A stretch of 64,000 bases of DNA from DATCYX01 sp963714425 (GCA_963714425.1 CAVQOI010000010.1:62001-126000), one strand, 5' to 3'. Shown: positions 49,755 to 58,174, numbered from the stretch's first letter. The notes: generated from the sequence alone by a model not told the origin. Numbers and translations: made by a program.

Positions 49755-50784
49755 AGGCGGGAACGATAGGCAGGTGGAAGACCAGCATGTGCTCGTTACC
49801 GGCGGGGCAGGCTATATCGGCTCGATGCTGACAGGCGTGTTGCTGCGTGACGGCTATCGTGTGACAGTCGTTGACGATCTGCTTTTCGGCGGCGAATCGC
49901 TGCTGGCTTACTTGCCCAATCCGGCATTCCACTTCGTAAAGTCCAATGTCTGGGAGCCGCGCGCCATTCGCAGCGCGCTGCGCGATGACTGGCCCACCCC
50001 CATGTCTGTCGTGCACCTGGCAGCGATCGCCGGATTCCCGGCTTGCCAGGCAGTCGGACGCCAGGTTGCCTGGCGCTATAACGTGGAAGCCACCCAACAC
50101 GTTTACGAACAATCGGTTGAGATGGGTGTGGGACGATTTATTTACGCCTCCACATACAGTAATTATGGCCTTTCGCCTGATGGAAACCCGGTAACTGAGG
50201 AGTCGCCGCTCAACCCGCAGTCACTTTACGCCGAGACCAAGATCGCCGCCGAGCGCTACCTGCTTGGGCAGACGGAATCTGCCTGCGCCCCGCTGGTTTT
50301 TCGCCTGGCGACACTCTACGGCGTATCGCCGCGCACCCGCTTCGACATGATTGTCAACCAATTCGTCCTGGAAGCGTTCTCGCGGCGCGAGCTGCTCATC
50401 TACCAGCGCGGGTATTCGCGCTCATTCGTGCATATCCAGGATGCTGTACAAGGCTTGATGCTCGGGCTGCAGGCATCCGAAGCGAAAACGCGCGGGCAGG
50501 TATACAACCTGGGCAGCGATGATGGCAATGCTACCAAAGACCAAATCGTTACCCTGATCTTGAAGCGCCTGCCGGAGACGGTGGTGCGCTATAAGGACAT
50601 GACCTTCGGCGGTGATATGCGCGACATAGCCGTCTCCTTTGAGAAGATCCAGCAACGATTGGGCTTCCGCGCTGTGCGCAACCTGGATGATGGCGTGCGC
50701 GAGGTGCTGTATGCCCTGCGACTTGGTCTGATCCAGGAGCCGGGGCATGCGCGCTACCGCAATGCGCAGTTTATTGTTCAGTGA
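49738..50784 (+). CDS. NAD-dependent epimerase/dehydratase (SDR)
   Basis: A 348-residue extended SDR for nucleotide sugars. HVLVTGGAGYIGSMLTGVLL is the NAD(P) site, VVHLAAIAGFPACQ and RFIYASTYSNYGL follow, and SLYAETKIAAERYL contains the catalytic Tyr-x3-Lys. RGYSRSFVHIQDAVQGLMLG is the usual substrate-binding end. The substrate is unknown: a UDP- or CDP-sugar 4-epimerase/dehydratase is likely. The start overlaps the regulator gene by 17 bp. A heptamer array and the four-helix-bundle gene follow. Confidence 0.88.
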   Translation: MKPNPEGGNDRQVEDQHVLVTGGAGYIGSMLTGVLLRDGYRVTVVDDLLFGGESLLAYLPNPAFHFVKSNVWEPRAIRSALRDDWPTPMSVVHLAAIAGFPACQAVGRQVAWRYNVEATQHVYEQSVEMGVGRFIYASTYSNYGLSPDGNPVTEESPLNPQSLYAETKIAAERYLLGQTESACAPLVFRLATLYGVSPRTRFDMIVNQFVLEAFSRRELLIYQRGYSRSFVHIQDAVQGLMLGLQASEAKTRGQVYNLGSDDGNATKDQIVTLILKRLPETVVRYKDMTFGGDMRDIAVSFEKIQQRLGFRAVRNLDDGVREVLYALRLGLIQEPGHARYRNAQFIVQ

Positions 50785-50816
50785 GTTGAAGGTCGAAGGT
50801 AGCCCGTTGAAGGTTG
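50785..50816 (+). repeat. heptamer array 5' of the four-helix-bundle gene
   Basis: Tandem 7-mers of the form GTNNNNN (GTTGAAG, GTCGAAG, GTAGCCC, GTTGAAG and GTTGATG in turn). The facing array on the other side of the gene reads the same units on the opposite strand. Confidence 0.65.
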
Positions 50817-50825
50817 ATGAGAATC

Positions 50826-51248
50826 ATGACTAGTGCCGAGAGATTTGAGGATTTGGATGTTTGGAAACGGTCAAGAGAGCTGGCGAATTTTATCTATGAT
50901 GTTTCAGAAACAGGGGCATTTTCGAAAGATTATGGATTACGCGATCAGATGAGGCGGGCGGCAGTGTCAATTATGTCCAATATTGGTGAGGGCTTTGAAA
51001 GCCATACGCAAGCATTATTCGTCCAATTATTGGCTCGGGCAAAGGGTTCTGCTGGGGAATTGCGGGCACAGTTGTATCTAGCACATGATCGTAATTATTT
51101 GGTGAAAGATGATTTTGATAAGGCTTTAGAGCAAACTGAGATCTGCAGCAAGCAATTAACTCGCTTCATACAGTATTTAGAGTCAAAACCCAATGCCCGG
51201 CGCATCCGCGAGGATGGAGAAGCTTACGATGTCGAAACTACCCTTTAA
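50826..51248 (+). CDS. four-helix-bundle protein (23S rRNA IVS / S23 type)
   Basis: A 140-residue protein of the family found in 23S rRNA intervening sequences and related to the Avd protein of diversity-generating retroelements. FEDLDVWKRSRELANFIYD and FSKDYGLRDQMRRAAVSIMSNIGEGFE are the family signature, then ALFVQLLARAKGSAGELRAQLYLAHD. Its function is unknown. It is visibly more AT-rich than the sugar genes around it, and it interrupts two nucleotide-sugar genes. It is bracketed by facing heptamer arrays (50785-50816 and 51250-51282). ATG 50826 is chosen; ATG 50817 lies within the repeat. Its 3' end overlaps the start region of the next gene. Confidence 0.88.
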   Translation: MTSAERFEDLDVWKRSRELANFIYDVSETGAFSKDYGLRDQMRRAAVSIMSNIGEGFESHTQALFVQLLARAKGSAGELRAQLYLAHDRNYLVKDDFDKALEQTEICSKQLTRFIQYLESKPNARRIREDGEAYDVETTL

Positions 51249-52257
51249 TAACTTTCAACCTCCCAACCTGCAACCTTCAACCTTTTGGGTTGATAAACGC
51301 GTGATCGTCACCGGTGGGGCAGGCTTCCTGGGCTCGTTTGTGGTGGAGAAACTGAAAGCGCGCTCTGCTGCAGAGATCATCCTGCCGCGCATTGAAGACT
51401 ATGATCTGGTTGATATCAATGCAATCAAACGCCTGTTTGACGATAGCTTGCCACAACCTGGGCGACCAGCCGGGTCGCCTCTCCAAACCGTGGTGATCCA
51501 CCTGGCGGCGCTGGCTGGCGGTATCGGCGCAAACCGAGCCCGCCCCGCGGATTTCTTCTACATCAACCTGATGATGGGGGTGCAGCTGATGCACGAAGCC
51601 TGGCGGCGGGGCGTGGAGAAATTCGTAGCCATCGGCACTATCTGCGCCTACCCCAAATTCACACCACTGCCCTTCCGCGAGGACGACTTGTGGAATGGCT
51701 ACCCCGAAGAGACCAACGCTCCTTATGGGCTGGCGAAGAAAATGCTGCTGGTGCAGGCACAGGCTTACCGGGATCAGTACGGCTTCAATGCTATTCACCT
51801 GCTTCCAGTCAACTTGTACGGGCCGCGGGATAACTTCGACCTGCAGACATCCCATGTCATCCCTGCCCTCATCCGCAAGTTCATGGAGGCGGATGCGAGC
51901 GGTGAGCAGCGTGTGACGCTGTGGGGGGATGGCTCCCCGACGCGCGAGTTTCTTTATGTAGAGGACGCCGCAGAGGGCATCCTGCTGGCAGCCGAGCGCT
52001 ACGATGGGCCTGAACCGGTCAACCTGGGATCGGGGATGGAGATCAGCATCAAAGATCTGGCTGAGATGATTGCTCGCCTTACCGGCTACCAGGGTGAGTT
52101 TGTCTGGGATACCAGCAAGCCCAACGGGCAGCCGCGCCGCGCTCTGGATGTGAGCCGCGCCGAGCAGTACTTCGGGTTCCGGGCGAAGGTGCCCTTCGAG
52201 GAGGGCCTGCGCCGCACCATCGAGTGGTACCGACAAAAGTTACAGGTTAAGGGTTGA
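51229..52257 (+). CDS. fcl: GDP-L-fucose synthase-like SDR
   Basis: A 342-residue SDR. RVIVTGGAGFLGSFVVEKL binds NADP; LAALAGGIGANRARPADFFYINLMMG, TICAYPKFTPLPFREDDL, NAPYGLAKKMLLVQ (Tyr-x3-Lys) and VNLYGPRDNFDLQTSHVIPALI are the GDP-fucose synthase signatures. It would complete GDP-L-fucose with gmd. Two oddities: the N-terminal 20 or so residues before WVDKR are a translated heptamer repeat, so the real start may be altered, and LPQPGRPAGSPLQ near residue 80-90 is encoded by a GC-rich palindrome at 51461-51479. ATG 51229 overlaps the upstream gene by 20 bp. Confidence 0.85.
   Translation: MSKLPFNNFQPPNLQPSTFWVDKRVIVTGGAGFLGSFVVEKLKARSAAEIILPRIEDYDLVDINAIKRLFDDSLPQPGRPAGSPLQTVVIHLAALAGGIGANRARPADFFYINLMMGVQLMHEAWRRGVEKFVAIGTICAYPKFTPLPFREDDLWNGYPEETNAPYGLAKKMLLVQAQAYRDQYGFNAIHLLPVNLYGPRDNFDLQTSHVIPALIRKFMEADASGEQRVTLWGDGSPTREFLYVEDAAEGILLAAERYDGPEPVNLGSGMEISIKDLAEMIARLTGYQGEFVWDTSKPNGQPRRALDVSRAEQYFGFRAKVPFEEGLRRTIEWYRQKLQVKG
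51250..51282 (-). repeat. facing heptamer array 3' of the four-helix-bundle gene
   Basis: On the minus strand it reads GTTGAAG, GTTGCAG, GTTGGGA in tandem, so it faces the array at 50785-50816. On the plus strand it lies inside the predicted N-terminus of the next gene and is translated as NLQPSTF. Confidence 0.65.
51461..51479. repeat. palindromic element inside the fcl coding sequence
   Basis: GGCGACC-AGCCG-GGTCGCC, a perfect 7-bp stem with 5-base loop, read in frame as part of PGRPAGSP. A near-identical palindrome lies in the GT4 gene at 61115-61133. Confidence 0.6.
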
Positions 52258-52268
52258 AGGTCGAGACA
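52241..52268 (+). repeat. heptamer array at the fcl/wzm junction
   Basis: GTTACAG, GTTAAGG, GTTGAAG, GTCGAGA in tandem. It covers the last codons of fcl and ends just before the ATG of the permease gene. Confidence 0.5.
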
Positions 52269-53108
52269 ATGGCAGTAACAAAAACCTCAGAAGATGTGAT
52301 TGTGCTGCGCCCGTCGCGCGGCTGGGCGGCGCTCAACTTACGCGACTTGTGGCTGTACCGCGAGCTGGTCTATTTCCTCACCTGGCGCGACATTAAGGTG
52401 CGCTACAAGCAGACTGTCCTGGGGGCGGGCTGGGCTATTCTGCAACCGATCATCAATATGGTGGTGCTGAGCGTGATATTCGGCAACTTCGCCAAGATGC
52501 CCACAGAGGGCGTCCCCCGCCCGATCTTCACTTTCGCCGCACTGCTGCCCTGGGGGCTGTTCTCCAAGGCGCTTAACGATGCCGGGCGCTCCATGCTCTC
52601 CAACCGGAGCATGATCACCAAGATCTACTTCCCCCGGCTGATCATCCCGTTGGCATCCGTACTGGGCGGCGTGGTGGATTTTCTCATCCAGTTTGCCATC
52701 CTGATCCTGATGATGGTCTTCTATGGGTTCGCGCCTACCGTGAACGTTTGGGCGCTTCCGCTATTCCTCCTGCTGGCGCTGGCTACTGCCCTTGGGTTTG
52801 GGCTGTGGCTCTCAGCGTTAAACGTGCTCTACCGCGACGTGAACTATATCCTGCCTTTTCTCACGCAGCTGTGGGTGCTGGTGACGCCGGTGGCATATTC
52901 GTCCAGCGTGGTGCCAGAGAAGTGGCGCCTGGTGTATGCGCTTAACCCGATGGTGGGCGTGGTGGAGGGCTTCCGCTGGGCGTTGCTGGGCACCCAGGCA
53001 CCCCCCGGCCTGCAGATGGCGCTATCAGTTGGCATTGCGCTCGCCTTACTGGTCTCGGGGATGTATTATTTCCGCCGCATGGAGCGCACATTTGCGGATA
53101 TGGTGTAG
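52269..53108 (+). CDS. wzm: polysaccharide ABC exporter permease (Wzm/TagG-like)
   Basis: A 279-residue ABC2-type permease with six predicted membrane helices. LVYFLTWRDIKVRYKQTVLGAGWAILQP is the family hallmark N-terminus. MLSNRSMITKIYFPRLIIP is the coupling region and RWALLG and FRRMERTFADMV form the C-terminus. With the ATPase 70 bp downstream it should export a lipid-linked polysaccharide. ATG 52269 follows GAAGG. The coding start sits at the end of a heptamer array shared with fcl. Confidence 0.93.
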   Translation: MAVTKTSEDVIVLRPSRGWAALNLRDLWLYRELVYFLTWRDIKVRYKQTVLGAGWAILQPIINMVVLSVIFGNFAKMPTEGVPRPIFTFAALLPWGLFSKALNDAGRSMLSNRSMITKIYFPRLIIPLASVLGGVVDFLIQFAILILMMVFYGFAPTVNVWALPLFLLLALATALGFGLWLSALNVLYRDVNYILPFLTQLWVLVTPVAYSSSVVPEKWRLVYALNPMVGVVEGFRWALLGTQAPPGLQMALSVGIALALLVSGMYYFRRMERTFADMV

Positions 53109-53109
53109 G

Positions 53110-53175
53110 GAGAGTGGAGGTCGAGAGTAGAGATTTGTAACTACTCTCCATTCTCCAATCTCTACACTCGAGCTA
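53110..53175. repeat. facing heptamer arrays without a gene
   Basis: A purine-rich half (GAGAGTG, GAGGTCG, AGAGTAG units) is followed directly by a pyrimidine half (TCTCCAT, TCTCCAA, TCTCTAC). The second half is the inverted form of the first. The layout equals that around the four-helix-bundle genes, but nothing lies between. Confidence 0.55.
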
Positions 53176-53178
53176 ATT

Positions 53179-54441
53179 ATGAATGACATTGCAATCCGTG
53201 TAGAAAACCTAGGCAAGCAATACCGTATCGGGGCGCAGATCGACCGCTACCGTACGCTGCGCGACACCCTGGTGGAGGCTGTGCAGCGTCCTCTGCGCAT
53301 GCTACGTGGCAATGCCAGCGGCACCAACGACACCATCTGGGCGTTGCGAGATGTATCGTTTGATGTCAAAAAAGGCGAGGTGCTGGGCGTGATCGGGCGC
53401 AACGGCGCTGGCAAGAGTACCCTGCTCAAGATCCTATCGCGCGTCACCGAGCCCACTGAAGGGTACGCCGAGATCTACGGGAGGGTTGGTTCGCTGCTGG
53501 AGGTGGGCACGGGCTTCCACCCGGAGCTGACCGGGCGCGAGAATATCGCCTTGAACGGTGCCATCCTGGGCATGAAACGCCTCGAGATCGAGCGCAAGTT
53601 CGACGAGATTGTCGATTTTTCTGGCATCGAGAAGTTCATCGACACACCCGTCAAGCGCTATTCCAGCGGCATGTACCTGCGGCTGGCATTCGCCGTGGCA
53701 GCGCACATGGAGCCCGAGATCCTGGTGGTAGACGAGGTGCTGGCGGTAGGCGACGCCGAGTTCCAGCGCAAGTGCCTGGGCAAGATGAGCGACGTCGCCA
53801 GCCAGGGGCGTACGGTGCTGTTCGTCAGCCACAATATGTCCGCTATCCTGCGCCTCACTCAAGAGGCCATCCTGCTGGAGAAAGGTGGGCTGGTGCTACG
53901 GGCTGCCTCACCGCAGGCGGTGGATTATTATTTGACATCCGGATTTGCCCAATCTGGTGAGCGCTACTGGCTACCGGAGGACATCCCGGTAGATGCGGCG
54001 CCTTTCCGTCCAATTGCCCTGCGCGTGCGCAATCCACGCGGGCAGGTCGCGGACACCGTGCGCTCTACAGAGCCAGTCACACTGGAGATTGAATATACGC
54101 TAGATGAACCCATCAGCGGGCTGCGGGTGGGCATCTACCTGCTCACACCGCAAGGCGAGCACATTTTCACCGCATTTGATACGGATGACACGCAGCATTA
54201 TGAGCGCCATCTGGAGCGGAAAGCCAGGCATTACTTCAGCCGCTGTGCCATCCCGGCAGATTTCCTCAACGAGGGGCGTTACGTTGTGGGGGTCAATGCC
54301 AGCGCTTTTCGCGTGCGCCGCTATTTCCAGGACGAGCACGCCCTGGCCTTTAACGTAGATATCTCCGGTGCACCAGGCACCCATTGGCTCGAAAACCGCT
54401 TCGGTTTGATCCGACCCAGGCTCGAATGGGAGATTCTATGA
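53179..54441 (+). CDS. wzt: polysaccharide ABC exporter ATPase (Wzt/TagH-like)
   Basis: A 420-residue protein. The ABC domain has GRNGAGKSTLLKILS (Walker A), YSSGMYLRLAFAVA (signature), ILVVDEVLAVGD (Walker B) and VLFVSHNM (H-loop). GSLLEVGTGFHPELTGRENI is characteristic of polysaccharide exporters. The C-terminal 170 residues form a Wzt-C-like beta domain (VTLEIEYTLDEPISGLRVGIYL; HYFSRCAIPADFLNEGRYVVGV), which in Wzt recognises the glycan end. It partners the permease before it. Its stop overlaps the next start as ATGA. Confidence 0.94.
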   Translation: MNDIAIRVENLGKQYRIGAQIDRYRTLRDTLVEAVQRPLRMLRGNASGTNDTIWALRDVSFDVKKGEVLGVIGRNGAGKSTLLKILSRVTEPTEGYAEIYGRVGSLLEVGTGFHPELTGRENIALNGAILGMKRLEIERKFDEIVDFSGIEKFIDTPVKRYSSGMYLRLAFAVAAHMEPEILVVDEVLAVGDAEFQRKCLGKMSDVASQGRTVLFVSHNMSAILRLTQEAILLEKGGLVLRAASPQAVDYYLTSGFAQSGERYWLPEDIPVDAAPFRPIALRVRNPRGQVADTVRSTEPVTLEIEYTLDEPISGLRVGIYLLTPQGEHIFTAFDTDDTQHYERHLERKARHYFSRCAIPADFLNEGRYVVGVNASAFRVRRYFQDEHALAFNVDISGAPGTHWLENRFGLIRPRLEWEIL

Positions 54442-56048
54442 AGCTTAAGCCCACCATCAAAGAGATTTTGGGAGAGCTTCCGCTGGCTGCCGAAGCTTAC
54501 TGGCAGCTCCGGCAGAACGGCAAGCCGTTGAGCAAGAGCTTCTCCATGCGCCGTACTCGCAAGCACCTGCCAGAGTGGCGCCGCGCCGTCGAGGCTTTGC
54601 GAAAGAGTGCAAAGGCGTCTGGCGGGGATGGCGAGGGAAAGCAAGTTCTGCTCTTTGCGACGCTGCGCTACTGGATCGAGCACGCGGCACTGATGGGCAT
54701 GGCGCTCTCCGGGTTGGGACACGACGTCACACTGGCATTTCTGCCCTACGCCAACTGGAGCAAGCCTCTTAACCGCTTTGACCTGCGCCGTCACAACGTT
54801 TATGCCCAAAGCGTGCTGGGTGAGGCGGAACCCTTCTTGCACCCCTTCTCACTACTTAACGTTAAGGTTGGTGACCGGACGCTTCCCCTTCCCCTGGTGG
54901 AGGCCATCCGCCAGGTCTCGTTACGCGACGCGCAGTACACACTACAGGTGGAAGACGTGGACCTGAATGGTGAGCTCTATCGATTACGCCTGGAGCGCAA
55001 CCTGCATGCGGCGGGCGCCGCTCTGGCCTGGATGACCGCCAACTTCCCGGACGTGGTGCTGACCCCCAATGGCAGCATCCTGGAGATGGGCGCCGTGTAC
55101 CAGACTGCACGCTATCTGGGCATCCCGGTGGTGACCTACGAATTTGGCGAGCAACGCGGGCGTATCTGGCTGGCTCAGGATGGCGAGGTGATGCTGCAGG
55201 ACACAGAAGCGTTGTGGCAGGGACGCCGGGAGACCAGCCTGACCGAAGCCCAGCGAACCCAGGTAGGCGATTTGTACGCCTCCCGCCAGCGTGCCGACCT
55301 ATGGCAGAACTTTTCACGTCGCTGGCAAGGCCAGCCCAGCCAGGGAGGGGAGCAGGCACGACGCAGCCTGGGATTGGATGACCGCCCCGTAGTATTGCTG
55401 CCCGCCAATGTGATCGGGGACAGCCTGACGTTAGGGCGGCAGGTCTTCAGCTCGAGCATGACGGAATGGTTGCTGCGCACGGTGGAATATTTTCGGGATC
55501 GACCGCAAGTGCAGCTTGTGGTACGCATCCATCCCGGTGAGCGCTATACCAAGGGGCCATCGGTCAAGGATGTCCTACTAAAGGCGAAGGACCACACATC
55601 TTTGCCTGAGCATATCCATCTGGTCGCTGCGGAGGATGCGGTAAACACTTACGATATGGTTGACCTCGCTGATCTGGGGCTTGTCTACACCACCACGGTC
55701 GGGATGGAGATGGCGATGAGCGGCGTGCCGGTGATCGTCGCCGGGCATACCCACTACCGGGAGAAGGGCTTTACCCTGGATCCCGGATCGTGGGAGGCGT
55801 ATTTCCAGATGCTCGACATGGCCCTGGAGCATCCCGAAAAATATCGCCTGAAGGATGCGCAGGTGGAGCTAGCCTGGACATATGCTTACAATTTTTTCTT
55901 CGAGTATCCGCGCCCATTTCCCTGGCACCTGCTCCATTTCTGGAACGAGTTAGAAGCATGGCCAGTCGAGCGTGTGCTCTCGCCAGAGGGGCTGGAGGCG
56001 TATGGAGATACTTTTCGGGTTCTCACTGGTGAGGCGGTGAGATGGTGA
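54438..56048 (+). CDS. capsule-type polysaccharide biosynthesis protein (KpsC-like, uncertain)
   Basis: A 536-residue soluble protein. It shows the architecture of capsule polysaccharide biosynthesis proteins: an N-terminal part with LLFATLRYWIEHAALMGMALSGLGHDV, and a C-terminal part with VQLVVRIHPGERYTKGPSV, DLGLVYTTTVGMEMAMSGVPVIVAGHTHY and a stretch typical of GT-B folds. These features recall Caps_synth/KpsS-KpsC type enzymes, but the match is by eye only. ATG 54438 overlaps the wzt stop by ATGA. It follows the exporter, so it may start or modify the exported chain. Confidence 0.6.
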   Translation: MKLKPTIKEILGELPLAAEAYWQLRQNGKPLSKSFSMRRTRKHLPEWRRAVEALRKSAKASGGDGEGKQVLLFATLRYWIEHAALMGMALSGLGHDVTLAFLPYANWSKPLNRFDLRRHNVYAQSVLGEAEPFLHPFSLLNVKVGDRTLPLPLVEAIRQVSLRDAQYTLQVEDVDLNGELYRLRLERNLHAAGAALAWMTANFPDVVLTPNGSILEMGAVYQTARYLGIPVVTYEFGEQRGRIWLAQDGEVMLQDTEALWQGRRETSLTEAQRTQVGDLYASRQRADLWQNFSRRWQGQPSQGGEQARRSLGLDDRPVVLLPANVIGDSLTLGRQVFSSSMTEWLLRTVEYFRDRPQVQLVVRIHPGERYTKGPSVKDVLLKAKDHTSLPEHIHLVAAEDAVNTYDMVDLADLGLVYTTTVGMEMAMSGVPVIVAGHTHYREKGFTLDPGSWEAYFQMLDMALEHPEKYRLKDAQVELAWTYAYNFFFEYPRPFPWHLLHFWNELEAWPVERVLSPEGLEAYGDTFRVLTGEAVRW

Positions 56049-56162
56049 ATTTGTGCTTCGCCCCCACCCCTTTTTCTGTCTCCCTGCGGGCGACAGTTCC
56101 CAATCGGAGGATTAATTCCAGGATGATGGCTTGGCATGCGTGTTGTGACAGGATCTGAGACG

Positions 56163-57095
56163 ATGAGCATTGAGGTCGATATTAAGCAGCAGGTAAAGGA
56201 CTTCTATGACCAGGTGGGTTGGCAGGAAGTGGGCGAGGGCGTATACCAGAATGCCCGCTATGAGGATCTGCGCCCGGTCTCGCGCGAGTATATCCAGCGC
56301 TGCCATGCGCGCCTGGTGCGATACATCAAGCCTACCGGTCGTTTGCTGCTGGATGCCGGCTCCGGGCCGATCCAATACCCTGATTACATGGCGTATTCGC
56401 ACGGCTACCAGCACCGCGTGTGCGCGGACATCTCAATCACCGCCCTCAAAGAGGCGCGGCGGCGCATTGGGGAGCATGGGCTCTTTGTGGTCTGCGACAT
56501 TGCCAAGCTGCCTTTCACAAGCGAGGCATTTGATGGCATTGTTTCGCTGCACACCATCCACCACCTGCCTGAGGCTGAGCATTTAAAGGCATACGGCGAG
56601 CTTTACCGGACCCTTTCACCGGGCAGGGTGGCGACCGTGGTCAACGGCTGGCCCGGCAGCCGGCTGATGGGATGGGCTGAGCCATTTATCCGCTTTAACC
56701 GGCGCATCAGAGGGATTGCGCGGCGGTTTGTCGGTACGCGCTTCGCTGAACCGGACACTGAACCGTCACAACGCACGTCACGCCTTACACATGCCCCGTT
56801 GAACGGGGCGCCTGACAAGCCTAAAGGCACCTTCACTGCCCGGCACGACTCTGCCTGGGTAAAGCAAGAAGTTGGGGGGTTGATGCCAGTTGAGATCCTG
56901 GTGTGGCGTAGTGTGAGCGTGCGCTTTCTCCGTAATTTTATCCACCCCTGGTTGGGAGGGCGTCTGTGGCTGCGCCTGCTCTTCTGGCTGGAGGAGCGCA
57001 ACCCGCACTGGTTCGGTGTAAATGGGCAGTACCCTTTGATCGTGATTCGAAAGCCTCTTACGCATAACGAAATACGCTATACGGATAGCGTGTAG
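56163..57095 (+). CDS. class I SAM methyltransferase
   Basis: A 310-residue methyltransferase. IKQQVKDFYDQVGWQEVGEGVYQNARYED is a recognisable N-terminal subfamily motif, LLLDAGSGPIQYPDY is motif I, and AFDGIVSLHTIHHLPEAEHL is the post-I region. Residues about 200-220 (PSQRTSRLTHAPLNGAPDKP) are encoded by heptamer-like sequence and a GC-rich palindrome (56793-56809) and look like an insert. The last residues (LTHNEIRYTDSV) are encoded by another heptamer array. ATG 56163 is preferred over ATG 56136 because the family start is MxIEVDIKQQ. The substrate is unknown. Confidence 0.83.
   Translation: MSIEVDIKQQVKDFYDQVGWQEVGEGVYQNARYEDLRPVSREYIQRCHARLVRYIKPTGRLLLDAGSGPIQYPDYMAYSHGYQHRVCADISITALKEARRRIGEHGLFVVCDIAKLPFTSEAFDGIVSLHTIHHLPEAEHLKAYGELYRTLSPGRVATVVNGWPGSRLMGWAEPFIRFNRRIRGIARRFVGTRFAEPDTEPSQRTSRLTHAPLNGAPDKPKGTFTARHDSAWVKQEVGGLMPVEILVWRSVSVRFLRNFIHPWLGGRLWLRLLFWLEERNPHWFGVNGQYPLIVIRKPLTHNEIRYTDSV
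56793..56809. repeat. palindromic element inside the methyltransferase gene
   Basis: GCCCCGTT-G-AACGGGGC, perfect 8-bp arms, translated in frame as APLNGA. It follows a stretch with heptamer-like units (about 56763-56790). Confidence 0.6.
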
Positions 57096-57112
57096 CGTAA
57101 AGCGTAAATATA
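57059..57112. repeat. facing heptamer arrays at a gene end
   Basis: TTACGCA, TAACGAA, ATACGCT, ATACGGA are followed by TAGCGTG, TAGCGTA, AAGCGTA, the inverted form. The first half is the 3' end of the methyltransferase gene including its stop. No gene lies between the arrays. Confidence 0.55.
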
Positions 57113-57128
57113 AAACATGGAGATCCGC

Positions 57129-58121
57129 ATGGATTGGAACGACAAAATCATCCTCGTCACCGGCGGCACAGGCTCGTTCGGGAAGAAGTTTATCCGGGTC
57201 ATGCTGGACGAATACGAACCTGCCAAGCTGATCGTCTTTAGCCGCGATGAGCTCAAGCAACACGAGATGCGTGCCAGCGGCTATGACCACCCCAACCTGC
57301 GTTATTTCATCGGCGATGTGCGTGATGTAGACCGCCTGCGACGCGCCATGCATGGGGTCGATATTGTCATACACGCCGCGGCGCTCAAGCAGGTGCCAGC
57401 CTGCGAGTACAACCCCATGGAGGCGATCAAAACCAACATCCTGGGCAGCAGCAACGTTGTCGAGGCAGCTTTGGATATGGGAGTACTCAAGGTCATGGCG
57501 CTGAGCACGGATAAGGCGGTCAACCCGGTAAACCTGTACGGCACCACCAAGCTGGCAGCCGAGAAACTGTTCGTTCAGAGCAACGCTTATGCAGCCGGTA
57601 CGAGCACGCGCTTCAGCTGTGTGCGTTATGGCAACGTGGTGGGCAGCCGTGGCAGCGTGGTGCCGACCTTCATCCAACAGCGCAAAAATGGCAAGCTGAC
57701 CATCACCGACGATCGCATGACGCGCTTCTGGCTCACCCTGGAGCAGGGCGTGCGCTTTGTCATCCGCTGCACCGGGGAGATGCTCGGCGGCGAGGTGTTC
57801 ATCCCCAAGATCCCCAGCATGAAGATTGTGGACCTGGCAGGCGCCATCGCACCTGAAGCTGAGCTGGAGATCATCGGCATCCGCCCTGGGGAGAAGCTGC
57901 ACGAGGTGCTCATCCATGAAGATGAGGCGCGCTCTGCGGTGGAGCTGAAAGATATGTTTGTGGTGCAGCCAGCTACCGAGCTGTGGTTTGGGCATGATTG
58001 GCAGAAGCGCGGCTCAGCATTACCTGACGGCTATCGCTATGCCAGCGATACCAACCCGCAGTGGCTGGATATCAAGCAGATCAGCCAGATGGTGGCGCCG
58101 TTTGAAGAAGTTGAAGGTTGA
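57129..58121 (+). CDS. pseB: UDP-N-acetylglucosamine 4,6-dehydratase (PseB-like)
   Basis: A 330-residue SDR. KIILVTGGTGSFGKKFIRVML is the NADP site, VFSRDELKQHEMRA and RYFIGDVRDVDRLRRAM are PseB/FlaA1 signatures, LSTDKAVNPVNLYGTTKLAAE carries the catalytic residues and RYGNVVGSRGSVVPTF follows. PseB makes the first intermediate of pseudaminic acid; WbjB/CapE-type 4,6-dehydratases for UDP-FucNAc are the nearest alternative. ATG 57129 has GGAG six bases upstream and is preferred over ATG 57117. A heptamer array lies just after its end. Confidence 0.88.
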   Translation: MDWNDKIILVTGGTGSFGKKFIRVMLDEYEPAKLIVFSRDELKQHEMRASGYDHPNLRYFIGDVRDVDRLRRAMHGVDIVIHAAALKQVPACEYNPMEAIKTNILGSSNVVEAALDMGVLKVMALSTDKAVNPVNLYGTTKLAAEKLFVQSNAYAAGTSTRFSCVRYGNVVGSRGSVVPTFIQQRKNGKLTITDDRMTRFWLTLEQGVRFVIRCTGEMLGGEVFIPKIPSMKIVDLAGAIAPEAELEIIGIRPGEKLHEVLIHEDEARSAVELKDMFVVQPATELWFGHDWQKRGSALPDGYRYASDTNPQWLDIKQISQMVAPFEEVEG

Positions 58122-58126
58122 ACGTG
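58104..58126 (+). repeat. heptamer array at the pseB 3' end
   Basis: GTTGAAG, GTTGAAC, GTGGAAG in tandem, covering the last codons of pseB and the short gap. Single orientation. Confidence 0.45.
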
Positions 58127-58174
58127 GAAGGGCAGTTGATGGAGGGAGAACGATAACCGAATAAAGGATGAACT

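Noticed and set aside
50826..51248. A diversity-generating retroelement, because the four-helix-bundle family includes Avd
   Set aside because: No reverse transcriptase and no template/variable repeat pair is seen nearby.
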